Notes under the pieces: generated by a model
What the model was told of the DNA's origin: nothing
Databases searched by the model: none
What the model saw: the letters and a program-made list of their open reading frames with translations, nothing else
IMG/VR virus record: IMGVR_UViG_3300046557_000653
Coordinates: 1-44,054 of that record
Length of the DNA stretch: 44,054 nt
Source of the DNA: a virus
Direction: 5' to 3' (one strand)
Position numbers and translations under genes: made by a program
In this document: positions 13,402-20,649 of the stretch, piece after piece
How positions within the stretch are numbered: the stretch's first letter is position 1
Layout of the letters: each line of letters begins with the position of its first letter

Positions 13402-13623
13402 CTAGCTGAGGTTGGACCAAAACTGAGATGAATACATGGTGATGCCGCACGCTTTCAGGAAGGCCGAGTCTTTGAAGCGGGGGTTTTCGTTAGCGCAGAC
13501 GCGGGCGATGCTGCCAGCCGTCCTGGCAATCGCCGCGGCGGCGTCGTGGTTGCCGGCGTCCTTGGCCAGCTGATAGTTCTCCGCAATCGCGGCGGCTAGT
13601 GCTTCAATATGTTTTATGCTCAT
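13402..13623 (-). CDS. Hypothetical helical protein, 73 aa, behind a structured leader
   Basis: MSIKHIEALAAAIAENYQLA continuing as helices (GNHDAAAAIARTAGSIARVC). Similar short Ala-rich proteins occur in phages, role unknown. Its 5' leader contains the switch-like fold at 13662-13733, 39 nt upstream of the ATG. Confidence 0.65.
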   Translation of the reverse strand: MSIKHIEALAAAIAENYQLAKDAGNHDAAAAIARTAGSIARVCANENPRFKDSAFLKACGITMYSSQFWSNLS

Positions 13624-13661
13624 GTGGTTGTGGATGTTGAGGTTACTGAGGCAAAGTTTTT

Positions 13662-13733
13662 GGAGAATCCATATTCTCTAGTCAATATCGTTCCTCGATA
13701 TCCCCTTAGCCGAAGCCATGAGGCACATTCTCC
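13662..13733 (-). ncRNA. Structured RNA G, riboswitch-like leader of the 73-aa gene
   Basis: Closing stem GGAGAAT/ATTCTCC (13733-13727/13668-13662, 7 bp) encloses a 9-bp stem with one mismatch and a UUCG loop (13723-13715/13710-13702) and ATATCG-AGGAA-CGATAT (13701-13685). The hairpins abut. The 3' strand of the closing stem can alternatively form GAGAAT-ATGG-ATTCTC (13678-13663), so two exclusive folds exist. The stretch 13624-13777 has no ORF. A TTGCCA at 13768-13763 could be a -35, but no good -10 follows. Function as leader or free RNA unresolved. Confidence 0.55.
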
Positions 13734-13777
13734 GTATGTCCACCGTTCAGGAAAGTAGATTGTGGCAAGCATAGGTA

Positions 13778-13972
13778 TCAGCCCCCGCCGTAAACGTGGA
13801 ACCCGACCGCGGTGGAGTGCACGTCCGGTTCCCGGTCAAATTCGTAGTCGCGACCAGAATAATTGACCGACGCCTTGACCAAGCGGCGCGCGGTTTCCAC
13901 ATCGGGCGCCAGCGCGAACGCGATGCCGTCGGTGTAGTCGGACAGGACATTGTGCCAAACGTAAAGATTCAT
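13778..13972 (-). CDS. Hypothetical protein, 64 aa, leaderless
   Basis: MNLYVWHNVLSDYTDGIAFA, then PDVETARRLVKASVNYSGRD, ending FHVYGGG. Looks like a small alpha/beta protein. ATG is 6 nt after TATCTT. Not recognised. Confidence 0.65.
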   Translation of the reverse strand: MNLYVWHNVLSDYTDGIAFALAPDVETARRLVKASVNYSGRDYEFDREPDVHSTAVGFHVYGGG

Positions 13973-13978
13973 GGGTGA

Positions 13979-14006
13979 AAGATACCACGGCGCGCGGTAT
14001 TCGCAA
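13979..14006 (-). promoter_or_regulatory. Class II promoter (TTGCGA variant)
   Basis: TTGCGA (14006-14001), 16 bp, TATCTT (13984-13979), 6 nt to ATG. Confidence 0.65.
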
Positions 14007-14039
14007 GTGAAGACCGATACGACCGAGAAGACCGGGGAA

Positions 14040-14390
14040 CTACCTACGACGAAGGGCGAACCATTCCGGACCGCGTCGCACGAAACTGCGCTCGATGGGG
14101 TCCCATTGAAAACAATTCGCTTCGCCCTCGGCGCGCGCGTAGAACGGTTGCAACAGCTCGGACGTTTTGCCGTCCAGGTAACCGCAGGGACCCAGGACGA
14201 AAAGCACCATGCCGCAGAACGAAGCGGGCTCCACAACGTCGTCGGTGTGGAAAAAACTGGCACCCGCTTGGGACACCCAGCGCGCTAGTGCTTCATCGCT
14301 CAGCCCGGGGCACACGAAAACATCAAGCCGCTGCTCGCTTGGTATCGGCAGCATTTTGACGTAGCCCAGGTCGCCCGCGATGTCAGCCAT
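14040..14390 (-). CDS. Hypothetical protein, 116 aa
   Basis: MADIAGDLGYVKMLPIPSEQ, hydrophobic middle (FCGMVLFVLGPCGYL), basic end. Not recognised. Overlaps the upstream gene by 8 bp. Confidence 0.6.
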   Translation of the reverse strand: MADIAGDLGYVKMLPIPSEQRLDVFVCPGLSDEALARWVSQAGASFFHTDDVVEPASFCGMVLFVLGPCGYLDGKTSELLQPFYARAEGEANCFQWDPIERSFVRRGPEWFALRRR

Positions 14391-14511
14391 TTGACGTCCA
14401 GATGGCGCCCCAACATTTCAGGCGGTAGTTGCGTATGTAATACACGCCCAGGCCGAAGCCGGTCACGATGACGTCGGACTTGTGCGCGGCATATTGCAGA
14501 CACGTCACCAT
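14383..14511 (-). CDS. Mini-protein, 42 aa
   Basis: MVTCLQYAAHKSDVIVTGFG, then VYYIRNYRLKCWGAIW. Starts by an ATGGTGA overlap with the upstream TM peptide and runs 8 bp into the next gene. Small and unrecognised; supported by position in an unbroken overlap chain. Confidence 0.45.
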   Translation of the reverse strand: MVTCLQYAAHKSDVIVTGFGLGVYYIRNYRLKCWGAIWTSNG

Positions 14512-14588
14512 AACCAGTGCAGCAACAGCGCGCCGAGCAAGATGACGACGATGATTTCTTTCACGTCGTCGGACGTCCAGCGTTTCAC
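14505..14588 (-). CDS. Single-TM micro-protein, 27 aa
   Basis: GTG start overlapping the upstream TGA (GTGA): MKRWTSDDVKEIIVVILLGA then LLLHWLW. One hydrophobic helix with a charged N-terminus, a typical membrane micro-protein. Too short for ORF tracks; plausible because both ends overlap neighbours. Confidence 0.45.
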   Translation of the reverse strand: MKRWTSDDVKEIIVVILLGALLLHWLW

Positions 14589-14797
14589 TTGGGCACCCCG
14601 TTAATACGCTCCGGCTTGACCGGGAAATTGGTGTCCAGTAAAAACGTGCGACGCCACAGCGTGAGATAGAAAGTGCGCGTGACGTAACGCTCGTAGCCAT
14701 CTCCCCACTCGAAGGGACCCACTTTGGTGAAGCGGAAACCGCGGAAGCTGGTGCGATGCGTGCCGAACTTAAACAGCGGTGGATATTTGTGGGCCAT
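14585..14797 (-). CDS. Hypothetical protein, 70 aa
   Basis: From the ATG at 14797: MAHKYPPLFKFGTHRTSFRG; aromatic and Arg-rich, ending RINGVPK. Start lies within the 3' end of the upstream gene in another frame. Not recognised. Confidence 0.6.
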   Translation of the reverse strand: MAHKYPPLFKFGTHRTSFRGFRFTKVGPFEWGDGYERYVTRTFYLTLWRRTFLLDTNFPVKPERINGVPK

Positions 14798-14990
14798 AGA
14801 TTTTTTTGTAGCCGCGCTTCGTTTTGAAAAACGTCGGGTCCGCACTCAGTGCGACGCGCGGGAACGCCACGCCCTCGAGGTTCTCGTTGTATGCGGTCTT
14901 GTCGCTCGTGCGGTCCGCGTCGCCCTTGCCGGCGCCCTTCAGACCGAAGTTGCGGTTGCCGCCGCCACCGTGTTTGATGTTAGGATTCAT
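14769..14990 (-). CDS. Small phage protein with GKGDxDRT motif
   Basis: 73 residues. KGAGKGDADRTSDKTAYNEN is a motif found in many short phage proteins; FPRVALSADPTFFKTKRGYK follows. Probably disordered or nucleic-acid binding. Function unknown. Confidence 0.65.
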   Translation of the reverse strand: MNPNIKHGGGGNRNFGLKGAGKGDADRTSDKTAYNENLEGVAFPRVALSADPTFFKTKRGYKKIYGPQISTAV

Positions 14991-15160
14991 GTGAGGTCAT
15001 CCCGGTATTGCCGGCGCTTCTCATGCGCGCGGGCGTCGTCCTGGATGCGTCGAACCAGCTCGGGCGTGAGCCGCTTCGGCAGGTCGTCGTATTCGCCGTG
15101 ACCACAACACACGCTCTTGTCGTAGCCGTTGACTTCCATCCACTGCTCGGGTGTCATCAT
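14987..15160 (-). CDS. Hypothetical protein, 57 aa
   Basis: MMTPEQWMEVNGYDKSVCCG, then a charged helix (TPELVRRIQDDARAHEKRRQ). Starts in an ATGA overlap with the membrane-protein stop. Not recognised. Confidence 0.6.
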   Translation of the reverse strand: MMTPEQWMEVNGYDKSVCCGHGEYDDLPKRLTPELVRRIQDDARAHEKRRQYRDDLT

Positions 15161-15408
15161 AGGCGAAAAAGGCGAGCGATGAAAGCGAAGATGGCCACGC
15201 CGATGAACACCGCCAGCGCGATGACGCCGGCCAGCAGCACGGTTCCGAACGTCAGCGTGAGCAGCACGGCGAGCCCGCCCCACAACGGAGCGGTGACCCA
15301 CCACCAGGACCAGCCGATGACACCGGTGAGTTTCAAGACGAGGAACGCCAGGAAAAGTCCCCAGGTCCACGGCAGGCCGCCCGCGGGCGTTGAAGTTTTT
15401 TCACTCAT
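15157..15408 (-). CDS. Small membrane protein (transmembrane Fragile-X-F type)
   Basis: 83 residues with two or three hydrophobic segments: WGLFLAFLVLKLTGVI, WWWVTAPLWGGLAVLLTL, and GVIALAVFIGVAIFAFI. The LKLTGVIGWSWWWVTAPLW block matches phage proteins commonly labelled transmembrane Fragile-X-F. Role unknown, perhaps inner-membrane or lysis related. Confidence 0.7.
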   Translation of the reverse strand: MSEKTSTPAGGLPWTWGLFLAFLVLKLTGVIGWSWWWVTAPLWGGLAVLLTLTFGTVLLAGVIALAVFIGVAIFAFIARLFRL

Positions 15409-15928
15409 GTCGCAAGCGGGGTTCCGAGCAGCATGTCTGCGCGTTCGGGTTGCAGATTGCCGGCAGCTCGGACATCTTGCCCAGGCTGTTCGGATAATAG
15501 TCCGCACTGAAGGGCGTGGTGAAACACCGAGCATCCCACAGCACGGTGACCAGCTGATATTTTGCCACGTGACCGATGACCTTGCCCGTTAGTTCCGGAT
15601 TGTGCAACGCATACACGTATTCGCCCACGGGAAAACGAGTGAGAGCGGATTGGCAGCCCTTCGCGCGGTCCAGGCATTCGATAAAAGCCAGCGCGACCGC
15701 GGCGACCTGCACCAGTTCGGCGCGCAGCTTTTCCTCGCCGCTATCCTCGAGGATTTCCTTGGCGACCTCGCCTTGCTCCTCGCTGAGGATAGCCAGCCAC
15801 TTGAGATGCGAATGATTTTGCTCGCCCCACTTAACGTCCTGGCGGTCGCGCTCCCAGAGCACATCGCAGATAGCGCGCGCTTGGGTTGCATTTTTCGCGA
15901 ACGCACCGACTTGATTCAGCTCGCTCAT
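15401..15928 (-). CDS. MazG-like nucleotide pyrophosphohydrolase
   Basis: 175 residues. ERDRQDVKWGEQNHSHLKWL, then ILSEEQGEVAKEILED and LRAELVQVAAVALAFIECLD give the EExxE and ExxxVA(A/D) metal-binding pattern of MazG-like all-alpha NTP pyrophosphatases; here EEQGE and ELVQVAAVA. The C-terminal 75 residues (VGEYVYALHNPELTGKVIGH) are an added domain, probably a small beta barrel. With the fusion at 2881-3831 this is the second nucleotide-hydrolase gene in the region. Start overlaps the upstream stop. Confidence 0.85.
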   Translation of the reverse strand: MSELNQVGAFAKNATQARAICDVLWERDRQDVKWGEQNHSHLKWLAILSEEQGEVAKEILEDSGEEKLRAELVQVAAVALAFIECLDRAKGCQSALTRFPVGEYVYALHNPELTGKVIGHVAKYQLVTVLWDARCFTTPFSADYYPNSLGKMSELPAICNPNAQTCCSEPRLRHE

Positions 15929-16731
15929 AGGCTCGGGAGGTTTTCGATTTCACTCGGCTCGCCCACCGCGCTGAGCGGTGCGCCTGTGACCGCGTCGACT
16001 TCTTCGGCGAGCGGCGCGCCTTCAGTTACCGTCGGGTCCGCAAGAGGCTGTTCAAAAACATCGGCATCGTTCACCGCGGCAGCTTCGGCCTTGGCGCGTG
16101 CTTCCATCTCCGCTTGGCGTTGCATCAGCGCGTGGAAATACACGTTGAGCGCGTCCGAGAGCAGCTTGGCGATGTGGCCATCTTTGACGATGGCAAAGAC
16201 TTCGTTGTTGTGGGTGGCGAGGACCTTTTGCGTCCACGGCTGGTTGAGCGGATGATTGCTCGGGCGAGGACGCTCCGCGATTTTGCAAAACGTGTTATCG
16301 GGTGCGGGTGAAAAGGTGAGCTTGGGCGCTGGCTCGGTTGGGCGCTCGTCGGGCACGGGTGCACCTTGCGCGTTGACGGGGACAATTAGATTCTTACTCA
16401 TGGTCGGTTGTGGTGTTGGTTTGGTCTTCGGTAAAAATTGGGCGCCAATCGGCGTGTTGTTCATCGCCGCGTTTTTGGTAGGCGAGGGGCCGCTTCGCAC
16501 GGCGCGTTGTTTCGGCTGCGGGGCGCGCTTCGACGCTCCCGGGAGTTTCCCGTTCTGCGCTCCGAACGCGGCGGCTGCGCTCTGCACGTTTTCCTGCTCC
16601 TCCGGGCTGGTCAGCGGAGCTAGCTTGGCTCGCAGCCATCGGCGCTCCCTTTCGATTTGGGTGAGGCTATCATTGAAGATGGGTTGAATGGGTCCCGGCG
16701 GCGGGGCTTTGATGTCTTCCTGGCGGCTCAT
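15925..16731 (-). CDS. Hypothetical low-complexity protein, 268 aa
   Basis: The N-terminal half is Pro/Ala/Lys-rich and looks disordered. Residues about 165-215 (WTQKVLATHNNEVFAIVKDG, LLSDALNVYFHALMQRQAEM) may form a folded helix pair; the tail is acidic. Not recognised. It runs as one open frame; an internal ATG at 16401 with a separate ribosome site is possible. Confidence 0.6.
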   Translation of the reverse strand: MSRQEDIKAPPPGPIQPIFNDSLTQIERERRWLRAKLAPLTSPEEQENVQSAAAAFGAQNGKLPGASKRAPQPKQRAVRSGPSPTKNAAMNNTPIGAQFLPKTKPTPQPTMSKNLIVPVNAQGAPVPDERPTEPAPKLTFSPAPDNTFCKIAERPRPSNHPLNQPWTQKVLATHNNEVFAIVKDGHIAKLLSDALNVYFHALMQRQAEMEARAKAEAAAVNDADVFEQPLADPTVTEGAPLAEEVDAVTGAPLSAVGEPSEIENLPSL

Positions 16732-16952
16732 AAAGCAGGGGATTCACAAAGATGTTGAGCAAGCTGTTTGAATGCCGCGTTCTGCTTGCGCGTGCCGAGC
16801 GCCGCCCAGGTCAGCTGAAACCCGGGCAGCTTGTAAAAAAAGTCGAGCACATCGAGCGCCATGTGCTGGCCGGGCGTGAGCAACAGGCGAGCGCAAACGC
16901 CGGGCTCGTCAGCTTGCATCGCGCGAATTTCGGAATAACTCGGATATTTCAT
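16728..16952 (-). CDS. Hypothetical protein, 74 aa
   Basis: MKYPSYSEIRAMQADEPGVC; helical, hydrophobic core LLTPGQHMALDVLDFFYKLP. Both ends overlap neighbours (ATGA). Not recognised. Confidence 0.65.
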   Translation of the reverse strand: MKYPSYSEIRAMQADEPGVCARLLLTPGQHMALDVLDFFYKLPGFQLTWAALGTRKQNAAFKQLAQHLCESPAL

Positions 16953-17179
16953 GTGTTCACCACGCGAACTGTCCCGACGTGCTGGTATTCATGCGGCCCC
17001 GTCGGATTGGTTTTTTTGTTGTAAGTGGAACGAAACAGATGCCACACATTCGTGTGCGTGCCATCGGGCTTTATCGTTTGGTATCGACCACGCGCGTCAG
17101 CCCGCGACGCCTGCACGATGGTGCGGTAGCGTTGCGGCGCGTCATCATTGTCCCACGATACTTCAAAAGCAACTTTCAT
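16949..17179 (-). CDS. Hypothetical protein, 76 aa, first gene of a class I transcript
   Basis: MKVAFEVSWDNDDAPQRYRT, beta-rich pattern, ending HVGTVRVVNT. The ATG lies 12 nt after CACTGG, with GGAAG just upstream as a weak ribosome site. Not recognised. Confidence 0.7.
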   Translation of the reverse strand: MKVAFEVSWDNDDAPQRYRTIVQASRADARGRYQTIKPDGTHTNVWHLFRSTYNKKTNPTGPHEYQHVGTVRVVNT

Positions 17180-17191
17180 CTTCCACTCTTA

Positions 17192-17219
17192 CCAGTGTGA
17201 CCTTTTAGAAAAATGTCAA
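17192..17219 (-). promoter_or_regulatory. Class I promoter
   Basis: TTGACA (17219-17214), 16 bp, CACTGG (17197-17192), 12 nt to ATG. CACTGGTAAGAGTG is identical to the copy before 5168. Confidence 0.7.
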
Positions 17220-17224
17220 TAGGC

Positions 17225-18109
17225 TTAGTCCACGCTCGTCATCTTTTTCCAGTGGCTGTTGAAGTCCATGCGGTAGTCTTCGCGGCGCAGGTGTTGCCAG
17301 CCCTTGGCGTCCCATTCCGGTTTTTGGCGTTCGATGTCATCGGTCACGAACATCCAATTGAGCAGGTGCGCGTGAATAGGGTCATCTGGATTTAAGTCGG
17401 GCACGCCGCCCAGGTCCGTCAGCACCTTCATGCTCTCGGCGTCGTTGTATCGCGCGCGGCCCTGCTGTGACAGGTCCCGCTCGGTTGTCTTGCGCGCCTT
17501 GCGGCAGCCCATATACCCGCCGGCCAGCAGGTGGTAGCGAAAAAGGTCAGAGAGCTCGGCCAGCTCCTTCATCGTGATATCATCCGGAATTTGGGTGTTG
17601 AGATAGGTGCCGTATTTGGTGCCCAGCCGCAGCGCCCAGCCGCCGGACGCGATGCCCAGGTGCACTTGCTTGCGCTTCCACCAAACGACGCCGGTAACGC
17701 GGGTAGGCGTTTGGTCGTCGTTGCGCCCCGTCCATGTCGGCACGCGGGCCTCTGCCATTTGAATTTCGCGGACGGTCCGCACGCGCTTGGGTTTGGGTGC
17801 GGGCTCCGGCTGTGGCAATGCGGCGTTGTCGATGGCGGCAAGGTATGAGGCACGCTGTGACGCCACGGTGCGCTCACGTGCATCCCGGCGCATTTCCTCG
17901 GCCAGCGATTCCGCTTCCAGCCGGACCGCGCGCGTGGTCGGTAGCCCCTCGTTAGGGTCACCTAAAAGCCAGCGGCGATGCTCGGCCCACTTCATTCGGA
18001 GCGTGCCCAGGTTGATTTGTTTGGCGTGGCTGCGCACGCCGGCCCGGCTCGGACGCCGTCGGTGTTTGCGCGTGTCACGTCTAACGGGCTTTCGGTTTGG
18101 TTCGCTCAT
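17225..18109 (-). CDS. Hypothetical protein,  294 aa, first leftward gene
   Basis: The ATG at 18109 is chosen; one at 18118 would lie upstream of the predicted transcription start. N-terminus is very basic (RRDTRKHRRRPSRAGVRSH). The middle has a charged helix (LEAESLAEEMRRDARERT) and a folded-looking segment GVVWWKRKQVHLGIASGGWA followed by LAELSDLFRYHLLAGGY. No known domain recognised. Being first after the divergent control region suggests an early role, perhaps DNA or RNA binding. Confidence 0.7.
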   Translation of the reverse strand: MSEPNRKPVRRDTRKHRRRPSRAGVRSHAKQINLGTLRMKWAEHRRWLLGDPNEGLPTTRAVRLEAESLAEEMRRDARERTVASQRASYLAAIDNAALPQPEPAPKPKRVRTVREIQMAEARVPTWTGRNDDQTPTRVTGVVWWKRKQVHLGIASGGWALRLGTKYGTYLNTQIPDDITMKELAELSDLFRYHLLAGGYMGCRKARKTTERDLSQQGRARYNDAESMKVLTDLGGVPDLNPDDPIHAHLLNWMFVTDDIERQKPEWDAKGWQHLRREDYRMDFNSHWKKMTSVD

Positions 18110-18119
18110 GCTACCCATA

Positions 18120-18147
18120 CCAGTGTGAAGAAATGCCGATTTGTCAA
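18120..18147 (-). promoter_or_regulatory. Class I promoter, leftward from the divergent region
   Basis: TTGACA (18147-18142), 16 bp, CACTGG (18125-18120). The -35 box begins 9 bp from the large inverted repeat. Confidence 0.7.
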
Positions 18148-18156
18148 GGGCATGCG

Positions 18157-18317
18157 CTTACACGTCACAGTCAACCTACCCTCCACCCACACAGGTTTTC
18201 TGGCTTTACTTTATCTGTTTTTGATTGAATCTATCTAATAAATATATATAAGTAGAAGAAGGATAGATAGTTATAAAACCTGTGTGGGTGGAGGGTAGGT
18301 TGACTGTGACGTGTAAG
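18157..18317. repeat. Perfect 43-bp inverted repeat around a 75-bp AT-rich centre; candidate origin or control element
   Basis: Arms 18157-18199 and 18275-18317 are exact reverse complements over 43 bp. The 75-bp centre is very AT-rich (runs such as AATAAATATATATAAG) in an otherwise GC-rich window and has its own shorter pairing (ATCTATC with GATAGAT). It sits exactly where leftward and rightward transcription diverge, flanked by class I promoters on both sides. The form suits a replication origin with an unwinding element, or a cruciform/hairpin control site. Candidate only. Confidence 0.85.
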
Positions 18318-18407
18318 GAAACAGCGAGGTGCTCGGTCGGACGTCACTCGGACCCCCTCGCATGGCTACTTTTGACCGAGAGCAGAAAATCGTGCATTTT
18401 GCACGCC

Positions 18408-18435
18408 TTGACATTTGGCCCTTTTTGCGCACTTA
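18408..18435 (+). promoter_or_regulatory. Class I promoter, rightward from the divergent region
   Basis: TTGACA (18408-18413), 16 bp, CACTTA (18430-18435). Followed by a 46-nt leader with a GGAGG ribosome site before the GTG at 18482. The stretch 18318-18407 shows nothing else. Confidence 0.7.
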
Positions 18436-18481
18436 GGATAGGAATGACAATTTCAACCTTAAGGGAAACGGAGGTTTTTGT

Positions 18482-18637
18482 GTGAGCGACCCCAAAGACG
18501 TCGAAAAGAAACTCTTCGCTGGCGCACCTCATGCTGCGCAGAAGCTAAACTCAGCCGCTAAGAAACTGATACGCAAGCAGAAGCGTGAGCAGTGGTGGAC
18601 CGCGAACCAGGATACCAAACGCAAGGGAATCTCGTAA
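18482..18637 (+). CDS. Small basic protein, 51 aa
   Basis: GTG start 8 nt after GGAGG. MSDPKDVEKKLFAGAPHAAQ, then KLNSAAKKLIRKQKREQWW, ending KRKGIS. A Lys/Arg-rich helix suggests nucleic-acid binding. First rightward gene; 3 nt before the next. Missed by length cut-offs. Confidence 0.65.
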   Translation: MSDPKDVEKKLFAGAPHAAQKLNSAAKKLIRKQKREQWWTANQDTKRKGIS

Positions 18638-18640
18638 CCC

Positions 18641-19282
18641 ATGTTGTTGAACAAGAACAAGTTAGACGTGGCGCAAATCCTGCTTACGTTCGTTGCGCTT
18701 TGCGGTGATGTGCAGAAGACTGCCGAAGCGTTAAACCTTGAGCCGAAGGTAGTTCAAGCGCTTGCGGATGCCGAGGGCTGGGACCTGAAGATTCAGCGCG
18801 TTACGCTCCTGGCCAAGTCTGGCAAGCCGGGCGACTTCGAGCGCGCCCAGAATCGCGCCCTCGCTTTTGTCCAGGGCCACCGCATTAGGTCCTTACTAGA
18901 CAGCGTGATACGCCGCTTCGAGGGCCTGACGCCGGAAGAGATGTGTGATGCCGTGTCCAGCGTAAGCAAGAACGGGACCAGAATCCTATCGGCCCGCTAT
19001 TTTACCGACCTCGCCTCCGCAGCCGAGAAGGCCAGCGCCATGTGCTATTCCGCCCTCGGCGATACCGCCGGCGAGCGCGTGCAGCGTGATGACGAGCCCG
19101 ACCAGATGAACGTGAGCGCGTTGCATGCTGCTGTCATTGCGTCACTTAACTCGGCAGGCAGCCACACCAAGCCGGCGGACCAGATTGTCCGTGAGCTTGC
19201 CGAGGCGATTGAGGCGGTCGCGACGACTGAGCGAACCCAAGTCGAGACGCCGCCCGAACCCCCGACCCCAGGAGTTGGGTGA
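18641..19282 (+). CDS. Helix-turn-helix protein, terminase-small-subunit-like
   Basis: 213 residues. The N-terminus (LTFVALCGDVQKTAEALNLE, PKVVQALADAEGWDLKIQRV) has the HTH layout and trailing W-x-x-K(I/L)Q seen in many phage terminase small subunits and related DNA-binding proteins. The remainder is helical, with an Ala-rich acidic tail and a Pro-rich end. It lies 6 kb from the large terminase, so a regulator is equally possible. Confidence 0.55.
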   Translation: MLLNKNKLDVAQILLTFVALCGDVQKTAEALNLEPKVVQALADAEGWDLKIQRVTLLAKSGKPGDFERAQNRALAFVQGHRIRSLLDSVIRRFEGLTPEEMCDAVSSVSKNGTRILSARYFTDLASAAEKASAMCYSALGDTAGERVQRDDEPDQMNVSALHAAVIASLNSAGSHTKPADQIVRELAEAIEAVATTERTQVETPPEPPTPGVG

Positions 19283-19327
19283 ATACACCCAACGCGAGGC
19301 GACCCGAAGTGTGCCATTTTGGCACAC
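19274..19327 (+). terminator. Tandem hairpins at the end of the HTH gene
   Basis: GTTGGGTG-AATA-CACCCAAC (19274-19293) spans the stop codon; GTGTGCCA-TTT-TGGCACAC follows (19309-19327). Both are perfect 8-bp stems. There is no U-run, so termination strength is uncertain. Confidence 0.45.
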
Positions 19328-19606
19328 CTTGCATCCCTCGGCAGCTCAACACCTTGCAACCTGACAAAGTGCCTAGACTCGCAACGCGACCGCTCGGCAG
19401 ACCTTGCCACTTTGGACCTCGGTCCTCGTGCCTCGTGCCTAGGTTCGAGACACCGAGGTCAAGACACGTGATGACAAGTAGTTACGCCGAATCGTTGGAC
19501 ACTCGCCGCCCAAGCAGGAATCGTGCCGAGGCCAGCCGGGGGGTTCCGGGGGCGGGAGCCTCGCTTGCTGAAGTCCGAGCTAAATTAAAAAAACCTTCGC
19601 GCGACC
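19328..19606. other. Gene-free stretch with a 9-bp hairpin
   Basis: The frame across it (119 codons) has no ribosome site and an odd composition, so it is not called. It holds a perfect 9-bp inverted repeat GACCTCGGT/ACCGAGGTC (19415-19423/19452-19460) enclosing a tandem CCTCGTG repeat and TTCGAG. A single 9-bp stem of this span is not significant by itself. Possible further structured RNA, unproven. Confidence 0.3.
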
Positions 19607-19634
19607 TTGACATCTTAGCGATTTTTCGCACTTA
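19607..19634 (+). promoter_or_regulatory. Class I promoter of the HNH gene
   Basis: TTGACA (19607-19612), 16 bp, CACTTA (19629-19634), 6 nt to the GTG at 19641, so the mRNA should be leaderless. Confidence 0.7.
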
Positions 19635-19640
19635 TTAGGG

Positions 19641-20099
19641 GTGACAGAGAACCAAGTTCATTGGGCGAGGTATAAGCATACCGCCAACGCAGCGCGCCGT
19701 CGGGTGTATTTTCTTAAGAACCGGGAACAGATGGCGGCGCGCGCGGCAGCGCGTGAAAAGGCCCAGGAAACGGAGGCCCTGGGGCGCATAGTCCGGGCAT
19801 CCCGGAAACCGACCCAGCCTGAGCGACGTGGGGAGGTGAAGGAAATGGTGGCCGCGGCTAAAAGAACCCCCTGCCGGGACTGCGGCGGTATGTTCCACCC
19901 CGATGCGATGGACTTCGACCACCGGGACGCCGACCTAAAAGCTTTCAACATCAGCCGGTCGCATGAATATTCCCAGAGCCGGGTGATGGAAGAAATCGCG
20001 AAATGCGACCTCGTCTGCGCAAATTGCCATCGCGTCCGAACGGCTCGCCGCCGGCTCGGGTTGCCCACCACCCCACCCCCGCCCGACTACGAAATATGA
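19641..20099 (+). CDS. HNH-endonuclease-like zinc protein
   Basis: 152 residues, GTG start at the predicted transcription start. CRDCGGMFHPDAMDFDHRD, then a helix and CDLVCANCHRVRTARRR: two CxxC pairs plus the DH of the beta hairpin and the final H in CANCH, the full HNH pattern. The N-terminal 75 residues are a basic helix. HNH proteins near packaging or replication genes nick or cut DNA, or home. Confidence 0.8.
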   Translation: MTENQVHWARYKHTANAARRRVYFLKNREQMAARAAAREKAQETEALGRIVRASRKPTQPERRGEVKEMVAAAKRTPCRDCGGMFHPDAMDFDHRDADLKAFNISRSHEYSQSRVMEEIAKCDLVCANCHRVRTARRRLGLPTTPPPPDYEI

Positions 20100-20431
20100 C
20101 CCCACCCGTTCCCCCATACGCCGTCGTCCATCTCATTGACCCCGTCACCGGTCACGAGCACACCGTGACCCAGGCGTTCCTGGACGGTCGAGCACGCACC
20201 TTTGTCCGGGCAATACAGGACCACCTGCGGGAGGACCAAACTCCGCGGGTCTGCATCGCCGGCAGCATGGACTACCTTTTTCTGCACGCCTACGCGGTGA
20301 ACTACCTGAACCCGGCGGCGGCGTATATGGAGGTGACCCCGACTCTGCCCGAGGGCTTCCCGGGCCACTTCACCTACCGCGGGGTGTTGGTCATCCGCGG
20401 GCTGGACGAACGCGGTTTTACTTTCGCATGA
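20096..20431 (+). CDS. Hypothetical protein, 111 aa
   Basis: Starts in an ATGA overlap: MTPPVPPYAVVHLIDPVTGH, then AIQDHLREDQTPRVCIAGSM and a YLNPAAAY segment. Alpha/beta in pattern. Not recognised. Confidence 0.7.
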   Translation: MTPPVPPYAVVHLIDPVTGHEHTVTQAFLDGRARTFVRAIQDHLREDQTPRVCIAGSMDYLFLHAYAVNYLNPAAAYMEVTPTLPEGFPGHFTYRGVLVIRGLDERGFTFA

Positions 20432-20619
20432 GCCTCAAACACCGACTCTCTGACCCCGAACTGGCGCAACTCCAAGAGGTGATGCTCGGCGAGCCGCTCC
20501 TGCCATCCGAGGTGACCGACCCCGCCGCGCTGGTTTCCCTTTTGGGTCGCGGGCTGGTCCGCCAGGACTGCGGCCACTATTGGCCGGACTGGGACCTCAT
20601 TGCGAAAAACTCGGTTTGA
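20428..20619 (+). CDS. Hypothetical protein, 63 aa
   Basis: MSLKHRLSDPELAQLQEVML, then a short helix and DCGHYWPDWDLIAKNSV. Its TGA stop is inside the -35 box of the next promoter. Not recognised. Confidence 0.65.
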   Translation: MSLKHRLSDPELAQLQEVMLGEPLLPSEVTDPAALVSLLGRGLVRQDCGHYWPDWDLIAKNSV

Positions 20620-20644
20620 CATGCCGGGGTCCCCGTGCGATATT
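20616..20644 (+). promoter_or_regulatory. Class II leaderless promoter
   Basis: TTGACA (20616-20621), 17 bp, GATATT (20639-20644), 5 nt to the GTG at 20650. Confidence 0.8.
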
Positions 20645-20649
20645 GCGGG

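Noticed and set aside
18157-18317. Inverted repeat as a protelomerase (telRL) site
   Set aside because: Known sites are near-continuous palindromes; here a 75-bp spacer separates the arms and no protelomerase gene is in the window.
19279-19638. 119-codon frame after the HTH gene
   Set aside because: It contains the two terminator-like hairpins at its start and the class I promoter at its end, and has no domain-like pattern.
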